Shown piece by piece: positions 21,318 to 31,867 of a stretch of DNA of 64,000 nt. This DNA comes from Oceanospirillum multiglobuliferum (GTDB lineage: Bacteria; Pseudomonadota; Gammaproteobacteria; Pseudomonadales; Halomonadaceae). Numbering within the stretch: the first letter of the stretch is position 1; each line of letters starts with the position of its first letter. The stretch is taken from NCBI RefSeq assembly GCF_900167095.1, contig NZ_FUXG01000006.1, positions 97,424 to 161,423 of the forward strand, given 5' to 3'. Under the pieces are notes generated by a model. That model saw nothing but the letters and a program-made list of their open reading frames with translations, did not search any database and had not been told where the DNA came from. Both the position numbers and the translations under genes were made by a program.

Positions 21318-22097
21318 ATGGCCAAAATATTAGCAGTAACCAATCAGAAAGGGGGGGTGGGTAAAACCACAACCTGCGTAAACTTGGCGGCATCCCTTGT
21401 TGCCACTAAGCGTCGAGTGCTGTTAATTGATTTAGATCCACAAGGCAATGCCACAATGGGTAGCGGTGTGGATAAGAATAGCTGTGAATACTCTGTTTGT
21501 GATTTATTGCTAGGAGAGGCAGAGTTTCAGCAGGTCTGTGTTACAACAGACCCTGCAGGTTATGATCTACTGCCTGCTAATGCAGATCTCACCACTGCCG
21601 AAGTGCAGTTACTACAGCACCCTAACGGCAAGTTCAGTTTAAAGACCACGCTGTCACAATTATCAGAGCAATATGAGTACATATTGATTGACTGCCCACC
21701 TTCACTCAATATGCTGACGGTCAATGCATTGACTGCTGCGCAAGGGGTTGTGATACCGGTACAGTGTGAATACTATGCGCTAGAGGGGCTATCATCACTG
21801 ATACAAACCATCGAGCAGATTAAAGAAACAGTGAACCCAACGCTTAAGATCGAAGGGTTAATTCGTACCATGTACGATCCACGCAATAGTTTAACTCGCG
21901 ATGTCTCTCAGCAGTTACTCAGCCACTTTGGCGATAAAGTATACAACACTGTGATTCCACGTAATGTTCGCTTAGCTGAAGCGCCTAGCCATGGCTTACC
22001 TGTACTTATTTATGATGAAAAGTCTAAAGGTAGTCTTGCTTATTTGGCTTTAGCAGGGGAAATGATTCGTAAAACAGCGACTTCCGAAGCAGTGTAA
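21318..22097 (+). CDS. parA: Chromosome partitioning ATPase ParA (Soj)
   Basis: This 259-residue protein is a deviant Walker-type ATPase that moves ParB-parS complexes, and so the origin, toward the poles. Seen: NQKGGVGKTTT at the N-terminus (deviant Walker A with the signature lysine), LLIDLDPQGNATMGSG, YILIDCPPSLNMLTVNAL and VIPVQCEYYALEGLS. There is no N-terminal HTH, so it is the chromosomal short ParA type. It lies between rsmG and parB. A perfect DnaA box falls in its sequence at 21467-21475. Confidence 0.97.
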   Translation: MAKILAVTNQKGGVGKTTTCVNLAASLVATKRRVLLIDLDPQGNATMGSGVDKNSCEYSVCDLLLGEAEFQQVCVTTDPAGYDLLPANADLTTAEVQLLQHPNGKFSLKTTLSQLSEQYEYILIDCPPSLNMLTVNALTAAQGVVIPVQCEYYALEGLSSLIQTIEQIKETVNPTLKIEGLIRTMYDPRNSLTRDVSQQLLSHFGDKVYNTVIPRNVRLAEAPSHGLPVLIYDEKSKGSLAYLALAGEMIRKTATSEAV

Positions 22098-22117
22098 TCA
22101 GTCTTTAGGCTGATTTT

Positions 22118-22199
22118 ATCCAATAGCGAAATCATGAATACTCAGCAAACTCCAAGCTTTGCTGAGGCTGTCTTTAAATTGACAATCCAATAGCAAAAT
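22118..22199 (+). repeat. Direct repeats and hairpin between parA and parB
   Basis: ATCCAATAGCGAAAT (22118-22132) and ATCCAATAGCAAAAT (22185-22199) match at 14 of 15 bases and bracket a 9-bp hairpin (22141-22149 with 22158-22166). Just before them, ATCAG/CTGAT with TTTT forms a weak terminator-like hairpin. The 115-base gap is long for a tight parAB operon and suggests post-transcriptional tuning of the ParA:ParB ratio. Confidence 0.5.
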
Positions 22200-22212
22200 T
22201 TTGGGAGCACCC

Positions 22213-23184
22213 ATGTCGGTAAAGAAACGGGGTTTAGGACGCGGATTAGATGCGTTATTAGGTACAAGTAAAACTACAGAGCTGAATGCTGGCGCAGTGG
22301 TACCTATCGCATTAGAGAAGGCTTCTTCAATCCCAAATAATGCTGACAATTTAAGTCTTGATAATACACAAGACACGAGCGCTCAAAATGCAAAGCCTAA
22401 AGATGGCGAGATGAAATATCTGCCTGTTGAGTTTCTACGTCGTGGTCGTTATCAGCCTAGGCGAGATATGGACCCAGAGGCATTAGAAGATTTAGCTAGC
22501 TCAATTCGTGTTCAAGGCATCATGCAACCGATAGTGGTACGGATGATTGAGCAAGACCAATTTGAGATCATTGCAGGTGAGCGGCGTTGGCGTGCAGCTC
22601 AGTTAGCAGAGCTAGAGCAAGTACCCGTAATTATTCGTGAAGTTGCTGATGACGCAGCTATTGCTATGGCGTTAATTGAAAATATTCAGCGGGAAAATTT
22701 AAACCCGGTTGAAGAGGCTTTTGCGCTTCAGCGCTTACAGCAAGAGTTTGAGCTAACCCAGCAACAAGTAGCTGATGCTGTTGGTAAATCACGTTCAACG
22801 GTGACTAATCTGTTGCGGCTGTTGGCGCTGCCAGATGATGTACGCAGAATGTTAGAGTATGGCGATATTGAGATGGGGCATGCAAGGGCTCTACTGGCTT
22901 TAGACAGTGAAGCTCAGAGCGAGGCTGCACGGCAAGTAGCTGCAAGAGGCATGTCTGTACGCCAAACAGAAGCTTTTGTGAAAAAAGTTCAGCAACCTTC
23001 TGCAGAAAAAGCAGAAAAGAGCGAACTAAAATACAATCCTGATATCGAACACCTGCAAAAAAAATTAGGTGCTTGTTTAGGGGCTTCGGTTGAAATACGT
23101 CATCATCCGAAAGGCAAGGGTAAATTGATTATCAGTTATACCAATCTAGACGAGTTAGATGGGATTTTATCTCACATTCGTTGA
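22213..23184 (+). CDS. parB: Chromosome partitioning protein ParB (Spo0J)
   Basis: This 323-residue CTP-dependent DNA clamp binds parS and spreads. Seen: the ParA-interacting N-terminus KKRGLGRGLDALL, the ParB/Srx CTPase domain with GRYQPRRDMDPEALEDLASSI and GERRWRAAQLA, the ENIQRENLNPVEEA segment, the helix-turn-helix QQQVADAVGKSRSTVTNLLRLL, and a C-terminal dimer domain ending DELDGILSHIR. The ATG at 22213 follows GGGAG; a TTG at 22201 is in frame but less likely. Targets are the parS sites at 829, 3399, 4032 and 14819. Confidence 0.97.
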   Translation: MSVKKRGLGRGLDALLGTSKTTELNAGAVVPIALEKASSIPNNADNLSLDNTQDTSAQNAKPKDGEMKYLPVEFLRRGRYQPRRDMDPEALEDLASSIRVQGIMQPIVVRMIEQDQFEIIAGERRWRAAQLAELEQVPVIIREVADDAAIAMALIENIQRENLNPVEEAFALQRLQQEFELTQQQVADAVGKSRSTVTNLLRLLALPDDVRRMLEYGDIEMGHARALLALDSEAQSEAARQVAARGMSVRQTEAFVKKVQQPSAEKAEKSELKYNPDIEHLQKKLGACLGASVEIRHHPKGKGKLIISYTNLDELDGILSHIR

Positions 23185-23268
23185 ATCTAATTTTATCTGG
23201 GCGCAGAACATATTGTATTTCAACACTTATCTATTGGTCTTATATCAATGTTTGAGTGAGTAATTCAG

Positions 23269-23297
23269 TTGAATGGGGCAGGCATTGCCCCTATAAT
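23269..23297 (+). promoter_or_regulatory. Predicted atp operon promoter with palindromic spacer
   Basis: TTGAAT, 17 bases, TATAAT is a near-consensus sigma70 promoter 86 bases before atpI. The whole spacer is GGGGCAGGCATTGCCCC, a 6-bp dyad with a five-base centre, so a dimeric regulator could bind exactly between -10 and -35, or the spacer could change promoter twist. Confidence 0.75.
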
Positions 23298-23382
23298 CCT
23301 GCGGTCACATTTTGTCTGGTATGGCGATTAGATTTTAATTGATCAAATTGCTAATCTGGATCAACGCAGTTCAGGAGCGAAG

Positions 23383-23766
23383 ATGGGCGCCAAAAGCGCA
23401 CAGTTAAAACGACCCAAAGTTATTCGAGTTGTGGGATTACAGGTCATCGTCGCTATTGTGGTTTCAGTGTTGTGCTGGGGCTTTCTGGACAGCGTTGCAG
23501 CCTACTCTGCGCTATTGGGCGGGTTGGTTTGTGCAATGCCGAATTTATATTTCGCCTGGAAAGCGTTTAGCTACCAAGGTGCTCAGGCCGCAAGAGAGAT
23601 CGTGCGGTCTTTTTATAAAGCGGAAGCCGTGAAGTTTGGTTTAACGGCCGTATTATTTGCCTTAGTGTTTGCATTAGTACGCCCCTTAAACCCAATTTCT
23701 TTCTTTTTAACTTATGCAGTGGTTCAAGCGATGCACTGGTTGGCACCGATGGTGTTGAAACGCTAG
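23383..23766 (+). CDS. atpI: ATP synthase protein I
   Basis: This 127-residue membrane protein with four predicted helices is the non-structural first gene of the atp operon; it helps c-ring assembly or Mg2+ supply in other bacteria. Seen: hydrophobic segments near 20-40, 42-62, 78-98 and 100-122, and the small-residue motif AYSALLGGLVCAMPNLYFAWKAF typical of AtpI. It starts 86 bases after the predicted promoter and precedes atpB by 40 bases. Confidence 0.9.
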   Translation: MGAKSAQLKRPKVIRVVGLQVIVAIVVSVLCWGFLDSVAAYSALLGGLVCAMPNLYFAWKAFSYQGAQAAREIVRSFYKAEAVKFGLTAVLFALVFALVRPLNPISFFLTYAVVQAMHWLAPMVLKR

Positions 23767-23776
23767 TGCAAAGTAG

Positions 23777-24628
<852 letters not shown>

Positions 24629-24667
24629 GATTTTGCTTTAACTTTAAAACCTTAAACTGAAATTTAA

Positions 24668-24964
<297 letters not shown>

Positions 24965-25024
24965 TCATTAAGCTGGTTTTTTTAACCCTTAATAGATCAA
25001 CACTGGAAAGCAAGGGGTGATGGC

Positions 25025-25495
25025 GTGAATCTGAACTTAACACTGGTAGGACAAGCCATCTCGTTTGCGATCTTTGTCTGGTTCTGCATGAAGTATGTTT
25101 GGCCTCCGGTAACGGAAGCAATGCATGCTCGCCAGAAAAAGATTGCGGATGGTTTGGACGCTGCAAGTCGTGCAACACGTGACCTTGAATTAGCTCGTGA
25201 AAAAGCGGGTCAACAGTTACGTGAAGGCAAAGAACAAGCAGCTCTAATTATTGAGCAAGCTAACAAGCGTGCTAACCAAATCGTTGAAGAAGCGAAAGAG
25301 AACGCACGTTCTGAAGGCGCGCGCTTACTTGCTGCTGCTCAGGCAGAAGTCGAGCAAGAAGTTAACCGTGCTAAAGAAGAACTTCGTGCACAAGTTGCTA
25401 GCTTAGCGCTAGCGGGTGCAGAACGTGTTCTTGGCGCATCAATTGATGAAAAAGCACACGCTGAGCTTGTAGAGAAACTCGCGGCTGAGCTTTAA
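25025..25495 (+). CDS. atpF: ATP synthase Fo subunit b
   Basis: This 156-residue stator subunit has one N-terminal membrane helix ([23 protein letters not shown]) followed by a long charged coiled coil of the peripheral stalk, with many A, E, K and R residues. The start is GTG at 25025 with AAGGGG upstream; the ATG four bases earlier is out of frame. The length equals E. coli subunit b (156). Confidence 0.96.
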   Translation: MNLNLTLVGQAISFAIFVWFCMKYVWPPVTEAMHARQKKIADGLDAASRATRDLELAREKAGQQLREGKEQAALIIEQANKRANQIVEEAKENARSEGARLLAAAQAEVEQEVNRAKEELRAQVASLALAGAERVLGASIDEKAHAELVEKLAAEL

Positions 25496-25507
25496 GCGAG
25501 GTGACCT

Positions 25508-26044
25508 ATGGCTGAACTAAGCACCGTTGCCAGACCTTATGCAAAAGCTGCGTTTGAGTATGCTTTTAGCCAAGGTCAATTGGCCGAATGGTCTAACATG
25601 CTGAGTCTTGCGGCAACTGCCGTATCAGACAAAGCCGTTCAGAATGTACTGAGTAATCCAGGTATTTCTCAACAGCAAAAAGCAGAGGTGGTTTTAGACA
25701 TCTGTGCTGCTGTGATGAATGAAAATGGTAAGAACTTTGTCCAGACGCTGAGCGAAGTTGGCCGTTTGTCTTTGTTCCCTCAAATTGCAGCGCAATTTGA
25801 AGTTTTAAAAGCGGAACAAGAAAAGACGGTTGAGGTGGAAATTTTCTCCGCCTATGAGCTGACGAATGAACAGCAGACCAAGTTGGCACAAGCTCTGCAA
25901 AAACGTCTGAATCGTGAAATTAAAATCCAGACTCAGGTCGACAAAAGCCTGATTGGCGGTGTTTTGATCCATGCTGGTGACACCGTAATTGACGGTTCAG
26001 TGCGTGGAAAGCTTGCAAAACTGGCCGAGGCAATGAATTCCTGA
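25508..26044 (+). CDS. atpH: ATP synthase F1 subunit delta
   Basis: This 178-residue stator protein joins subunit b to the top of the F1 head. Seen: [14 protein letters not shown] at the N-terminus and the C-terminal signature [29 protein letters not shown]. It starts 12 bases after atpF with GAGGTGAC upstream. Confidence 0.96.
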   Translation: MAELSTVARPYAKAAFEYAFSQGQLAEWSNMLSLAATAVSDKAVQNVLSNPGISQQQKAEVVLDICAAVMNENGKNFVQTLSEVGRLSLFPQIAAQFEVLKAEQEKTVEVEIFSAYELTNEQQTKLAQALQKRLNREIKIQTQVDKSLIGGVLIHAGDTVIDGSVRGKLAKLAEAMNS

Positions 26045-26060
26045 GTTTGAGGGACATGGC

Positions 26061-27605
26061 ATGCAGCAACTGAATCCATCTGAGATCAGCGAAATTATCA
26101 AGAAGCGCATCACTAGTACTGATGTTTCTTCTGAAGCCCGCACACAGGGCACAATTGTAAGCGTATCTGACGGTATCGTGACGATTCATGGTCTGGCTGA
26201 CGTGATGTACGGGGAAATGATTGAATTCCCAGGTAACATCTACGGTATGGCGATGAACCTTGAGCGTGATGCTGTTGGTGCTGTAGTGCTAGGTGACTAC
26301 CTACCACTACAGGAAGGCATGACTGCTAAATGTACAGGTCGCATTCTGGAAGTTCCAGTGGGTCCTGAACTGAAAGGTCGTGTTGTAGACGCATTAGGTA
26401 ACCCAATCGACGGTAAAGGCCCAATCGACGCGAAAGAAACTGACGCGGTTGAGAAGGTTGCTCCGGGCGTACTGTGGCGTAAATCGGTAGATCAACCAGT
26501 ACAGACTGGTTATAAAGCGATTGATGCGATGGTACCAGTAGGTCGTGGTCAGCGTGAGCTGATTATCGGTGACCGTCAGATCGGTAAAACCGCAATTGCA
26601 ATTGACGCAATTATTAACCAGAAAAACACAGGTATTACTTGTGTTTATGTGGCGATTGGTCAGAAGCAATCAACGATTGCTAACGTAGTACGTAAGCTAG
26701 AAGAGCATGGCGCAATGAACCACACTATCGTGGTTAACGCAGGTGCATCTGATCCTGCATCTATGCAGTTCTTGGCGCCGTACTCCGGTTGTACAATGGG
26801 TGAATACTTCCGTGACCGCGGTGAAGACGCTCTAATCATCTATGATGATTTGACTAAACAAGCATGGGCATATCGTCAGATTTCCCTGTTGTTGCGTCGT
26901 CCACCAGGACGTGAAGCATACCCAGGTGACGTGTTCTATTTACACTCACGTTTGCTAGAACGTGCCTCTCGCGTAAGCGAAGAGTACGTTGAGAAGTTTA
27001 CCGAAGGTAAAGTGACAGGTAAGACTGGTTCTCTAACCGCTCTACCTATCATTGAAACTCAGGGCGGCGACGTATCTGCATTCGTACCAACCAACGTAAT
27101 TTCGATTACAGACGGTCAGATTTTCGTAGAAACAAGTGCATTCAACGCAGGTATCCGTCCTGCAATGAACGCTGGTATCTCGGTATCTCGTGTTGGTGGT
27201 GCTGCGCAGACTAAGATCATTAAGAAACTGGGTGGCGGTATTCGTCTAGCTCTTGCTCAATATCGTGAGCTGGCAGCATTCTCTCAGTTTGCTTCTGATC
27301 TTGACGAAGCAACTCGTAAGCAGCTTGAGCATGGTCAGCGCGTTACTGAGCTGATGAAGCAAAAGCAGTACTCTCCAATGTCTATCGCTGAGATGGGTAT
27401 TGTTCTGTACGCTGCTAACGAAGGTTTCCTGGATGATGTTCCGGTAAACAAGATTGGTGACTTTGAAGCAGCGCTGCTGTCTTTCATGAACAGTGAAAAA
27501 GCAGAGCTGATGACCAAGATCAATCAGACAGGCAACTACAACGACGAAATCGAAGCTGGCTTTAAAGCAGGTATTGAGCAGTTCAAAGCTACTCAGACTT
27601 GGTAA
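26061..27605 (+). CDS. atpA: ATP synthase F1 subunit alpha
   Basis: This 514-residue nucleotide-binding subunit of the F1 hexamer contributes the non-catalytic sites. Seen: [14 protein letters not shown] at the N-terminus, the P-loop [55 protein letters not shown] in pieces typical of alpha, and the [17 protein letters not shown] signature with its conserved arginine. It is followed by a perfect hairpin (27612-27634) before atpG. Confidence 0.98.
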   Translation: MQQLNPSEISEIIKKRITSTDVSSEARTQGTIVSVSDGIVTIHGLADVMYGEMIEFPGNIYGMAMNLERDAVGAVVLGDYLPLQEGMTAKCTGRILEVPVGPELKGRVVDALGNPIDGKGPIDAKETDAVEKVAPGVLWRKSVDQPVQTGYKAIDAMVPVGRGQRELIIGDRQIGKTAIAIDAIINQKNTGITCVYVAIGQKQSTIANVVRKLEEHGAMNHTIVVNAGASDPASMQFLAPYSGCTMGEYFRDRGEDALIIYDDLTKQAWAYRQISLLLRRPPGREAYPGDVFYLHSRLLERASRVSEEYVEKFTEGKVTGKTGSLTALPIIETQGGDVSAFVPTNVISITDGQIFVETSAFNAGIRPAMNAGISVSRVGGAAQTKIIKKLGGGIRLALAQYRELAAFSQFASDLDEATRKQLEHGQRVTELMKQKQYSPMSIAEMGIVLYAANEGFLDDVPVNKIGDFEAALLSFMNSEKAELMTKINQTGNYNDEIEAGFKAGIEQFKATQTW

Positions 27606-27611
27606 GCCGTT

Positions 27612-27634
27612 TACCCGCAGCTTAGCTGCGGGTA
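27612..27634 (+). other. Intercistronic hairpin between atpA and atpG
   Basis: TACCCGCAGC, TTA, GCTGCGGGTA: a perfect GC-rich 10-bp stem with a three-base loop. No T tract follows, so it is more likely an RNA-stability or attenuation element than a full terminator. Confidence 0.75.
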
Positions 27635-27674
27635 GGCTCTGCCCAGAGTCGTTTTTTGAATAAGGCATGATGCT

Positions 27675-28532
27675 ATGGCAGTCGGAAAAGAGATTAAAAA
27701 CCAGATCGCGAGCATCGGTAACACGCGCAAGATTACTAGCGCGATGGAGATGGTTGCCGCGAGCAAGATGCGCCGTGCGCAAGATCGCATGGCCGCCAGC
27801 CAGCCTTATGCCAATCAGATTCGTAAAGTTGTAGGTCATATTGCCAATGCAACGCCTGAGTATCGTCATCATTATTTAGATGACCGCGATGTTAAACGTG
27901 TAGGTTACGTTGTTGTTGCGTCTGACCGTGGTTTGTGTGGTGGCTTGAACGTGAACATGTTCAAAGCATTACTGAAAAACATGGCAGAGTGGCGTGCTAA
28001 AGGTGCAGAGTTCAAGTTCTGCGCTATCGGCAGTAAAGCTGTAGGTTTCTTCCGTTCCAATGGTGGTCAGGTTCTGGCCTCAAAAACTGGTCTGGGGGAT
28101 GCACCTGTAGCTAGCGATCTGATTGGTAGTGTCAAGGTGGTACTTGATGCGTATGACGCCGGTGAGTTGGATCGTGTTTATGTGGTGTATAACCAATTCG
28201 TAAATACGATGACCCAAAAACCCGTTGTACAGCAATTGCTGCCTTTACAGGCTGAAGATAAAACCGGCCCCGATCACTGGGACTACTTGTATGAGCCAGA
28301 TGCAAAAGAGCTTCTGGACAAGTTACTGGTACGTTATGTGGAGTCACAAACTTACCAAGCAGTGGTCGAGAACAATGCTTGTGAGCAGTCCGCGCGTATG
28401 TTGGCGATGAAAAACGCCACCGATAACGCAGGTGATCTGATTAAGAGTCTACAGTTGATTTACAACAAGGCTCGTCAGGCTGCGATTACGCAGGAAATTT
28501 CTGAGATCGTGAGCGGTGCATCTGCGGTTTAA
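27675..28532 (+). CDS. atpG: ATP synthase F1 subunit gamma
   Basis: This 285-residue central rotor shaft has long N- and C-terminal coiled-coil helices. Seen: [33 protein letters not shown] at the N-terminus (in parts the family hallmark), a Rossmann-like middle ([18 protein letters not shown]), and the C-terminal [26 protein letters not shown] signature. It follows atpA by 69 bases, including the hairpin, and precedes atpD. Confidence 0.97.
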   Translation: MAVGKEIKNQIASIGNTRKITSAMEMVAASKMRRAQDRMAASQPYANQIRKVVGHIANATPEYRHHYLDDRDVKRVGYVVVASDRGLCGGLNVNMFKALLKNMAEWRAKGAEFKFCAIGSKAVGFFRSNGGQVLASKTGLGDAPVASDLIGSVKVVLDAYDAGELDRVYVVYNQFVNTMTQKPVVQQLLPLQAEDKTGPDHWDYLYEPDAKELLDKLLVRYVESQTYQAVVENNACEQSARMLAMKNATDNAGDLIKSLQLIYNKARQAAITQEISEIVSGASAV

Positions 28533-29960
<1,428 letters not shown>

Positions 29961-29994
29961 TCTAGCTTTTTCCGGAAGTAAATGAGGCAAAACC

Positions 29995-30420
29995 ATGGCT
30001 ATGACCGTCCACTGCGATATCGTAAGTGCCGAGGAGTCAATTTACTCCGGCCGTGTGGAGCTGGTTGTTGCCGCCGGTGTGCTGGGTGACTTGGGTATTG
30101 CCCCAGGTCACGCACCATTACTGTCGGAATTACAACCGGGCCCTGTCCGGATTATTAAGCAGAATGGCGAAGAAGAGATCTTCTTTGTGTCAGGCGGTTT
30201 TATCGAAGTTCAACCGAACTTGGTAACCTTGTTGGCTGATTCTGCTGTTCGTGCAAAAGAGATTGATGAAGCGCAAGCTGCGCAAGCAAAAGCTGAAGCT
30301 GAGCGTTTGTTGGTAAATCAATCCTCTGAGTTCGAGTACTCTAAAGCAGCAGCAGAGCTTGCTCAGGCTGCAGCTCGCTTACGCACAGTACAGCAACTGC
30401 GTCGTAAGTTAGGTGCATAA
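29995..30420 (+). CDS. atpC: ATP synthase F1 subunit epsilon
   Basis: This 141-residue subunit binds the rotor and inhibits ATP hydrolysis. Seen: an N-terminal beta-sandwich ([20 protein letters not shown], then [13 protein letters not shown]) and a C-terminal helical pair rich in A, Q and R. It is the last gene of the operon and is followed by a strong terminator. Confidence 0.97.
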   Translation: MAMTVHCDIVSAEESIYSGRVELVVAAGVLGDLGIAPGHAPLLSELQPGPVRIIKQNGEEEIFFVSGGFIEVQPNLVTLLADSAVRAKEIDEAQAAQAKAEAERLLVNQSSEFEYSKAAAELAQAAARLRTVQQLRRKLGA

Positions 30421-30431
30421 CGCACCGCTGT

Positions 30432-30466
30432 AAAAAGGCGGCTTATTATTAAGCCGCCTTTTTTTT
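30432..30466 (+). terminator. Terminator of the atp operon
   Basis: A perfect 14-bp stem (30432-30445 with 30450-30463), GC-rich in the middle, followed by T residues, starting 12 bases after the atpC stop. Confidence 0.95.
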
Positions 30467-30497
30467 GTCTGAAATTTGGGAATAGGCAAGAAAATAG

Positions 30498-31844
30498 ATG
30501 ATTACAGATATTGTTATTTTAGCTGCTGGACAAGGCACCAGAATGCGTTCAGCTAAACCAAAGGTTTTACACCCAATCGCAGGTAAACCTATGGTGCAGC
30601 ATGTTCTTGATCAAGTTCAGACAATTCCAAACACTCGAATCCATTTGGTTGTGGGTCATGGTGCCGAGCAGGTACAGTCCGCTTTGCAAGGTTATGATAT
30701 CAATTATGTTTATCAGCATGAGCAACTTGGAACCGGTCATGCTGTTGCACAAGCACTGCCGTTTTTAACAGAAAATAGCCGAGTGTTAATTCTATACGGT
30801 GATGTGCCTTTAACGCCTGCTGCTTTGATGGCTACTCTTCTAGAGCCCGTAAGTGAACAAAGCATGTCGTTGTTGACTGTCACTCTGAATAATCCACAAG
30901 GTTACGGTCGCATTGTTCGCCAAAACGGTAACATTGCTGCAATTGTTGAACAAAAAGATGCTTCTACAGAGCAATTGGCTATTACAGAAGTGAATACAGG
31001 CATAATGGCAGTAAGCCAAGTCTTATTAGCCAAATGGTTGCCTCAATTATCCAGCAATAATGCCCAAGGTGAATATTATCTGACGGATATTATTGCAATG
31101 GCTGCAGCCGAAGGTGTTGTGATTCAGGGTTTTCAGCCTGAATATGAACAACAAGTACAGGGTGTGAATAACCGGGTTCAACAAGCTGAGCTAGAGCGTT
31201 GGTATCAATTACAACAAGCGCATGAGTTGATGTTAGCAGGTGTGACTTTAGCTGACCCTAATCGTGTTGATATCCGTGGGCAGGTTCAGATTGGTAGTGA
31301 CTGTAATATTGATATTAATGTGATTTTTGAGGGCACAGTCGTGTTGGGAGACCGAGTAAGTGTCGGCCCTAACTGTGTCCTGAAGAATTGTACCATTGCG
31401 TCAGGTACGAGTATTGAAGCCAATAGCCTGATTGATCAGTCAATTATTGCAGAAAACTGTCAAATAGGTCCTTTTGCGCGCCTCAGACCGCAGACTGAGC
31501 TTTTAGCAGGGGCTAAAATTGGTAACTTTGTTGAGACCAAGAAAAGTACTATTGGTGTAGGTGCAAAAGTGAATCATCTCACCTATATTGGCGATGCTGA
31601 TATTGGTGCAAAGGCAAATATTGGTGCAGGCACTATTACTTGTAATTATGATGGTGTTAATAAATTTAAGACCGTGATTGGTGCCGGTGCATTTATTGGC
31701 TCCAACAGCTCGTTAGTTGCCCCTGTGACGATTGGTGAAGGGGCAGTGATTGGTGCAGGTTCTACAATTTCAAAAAATGTTGATGCCAACGCTTTGGCGG
31801 TAGGGCGTGCGCGCCAAATCAGTAAAGCTGACTGGAAAAAATAA
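30498..31844 (+). CDS. glmU: Bifunctional UDP-N-acetylglucosamine pyrophosphorylase / glucosamine-1-phosphate acetyltransferase
   Basis: This 448-residue enzyme makes UDP-GlcNAc for peptidoglycan and LPS. Seen: the uridyltransferase start LAAGQGTRMRSAKPKVLHPI, then QLGTGHA and LYGDVPL; from about residue 250, a left-handed beta helix of hexapeptide repeats with FARLRPQ, NFVETKKSTIG and KVNHLTYIGDA in the acetyltransferase half. It lies upstream of glmS at 23 bases, so both steps toward UDP-GlcNAc are probably co-transcribed. Confidence 0.97.
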   Translation: MITDIVILAAGQGTRMRSAKPKVLHPIAGKPMVQHVLDQVQTIPNTRIHLVVGHGAEQVQSALQGYDINYVYQHEQLGTGHAVAQALPFLTENSRVLILYGDVPLTPAALMATLLEPVSEQSMSLLTVTLNNPQGYGRIVRQNGNIAAIVEQKDASTEQLAITEVNTGIMAVSQVLLAKWLPQLSSNNAQGEYYLTDIIAMAAAEGVVIQGFQPEYEQQVQGVNNRVQQAELERWYQLQQAHELMLAGVTLADPNRVDIRGQVQIGSDCNIDINVIFEGTVVLGDRVSVGPNCVLKNCTIASGTSIEANSLIDQSIIAENCQIGPFARLRPQTELLAGAKIGNFVETKKSTIGVGAKVNHLTYIGDADIGAKANIGAGTITCNYDGVNKFKTVIGAGAFIGSNSSLVAPVTIGEGAVIGAGSTISKNVDANALAVGRARQISKADWKK

Positions 31845-31867
31845 CTCGATTTAGGAGAGTACAAACT

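Noticed and set aside
27246..27872. 208-codon minus-strand open frame across atpA-atpG
   Set aside because: Long, but it is fully antisense to two conserved genes and its sequence shows no domain. It is a by-product of codon use in highly expressed genes.
31845..31867. glmS ribozyme or riboswitch before glmS
   Set aside because: Only 23 bases separate glmU and glmS, far too short, and the lineage is not known to use it.
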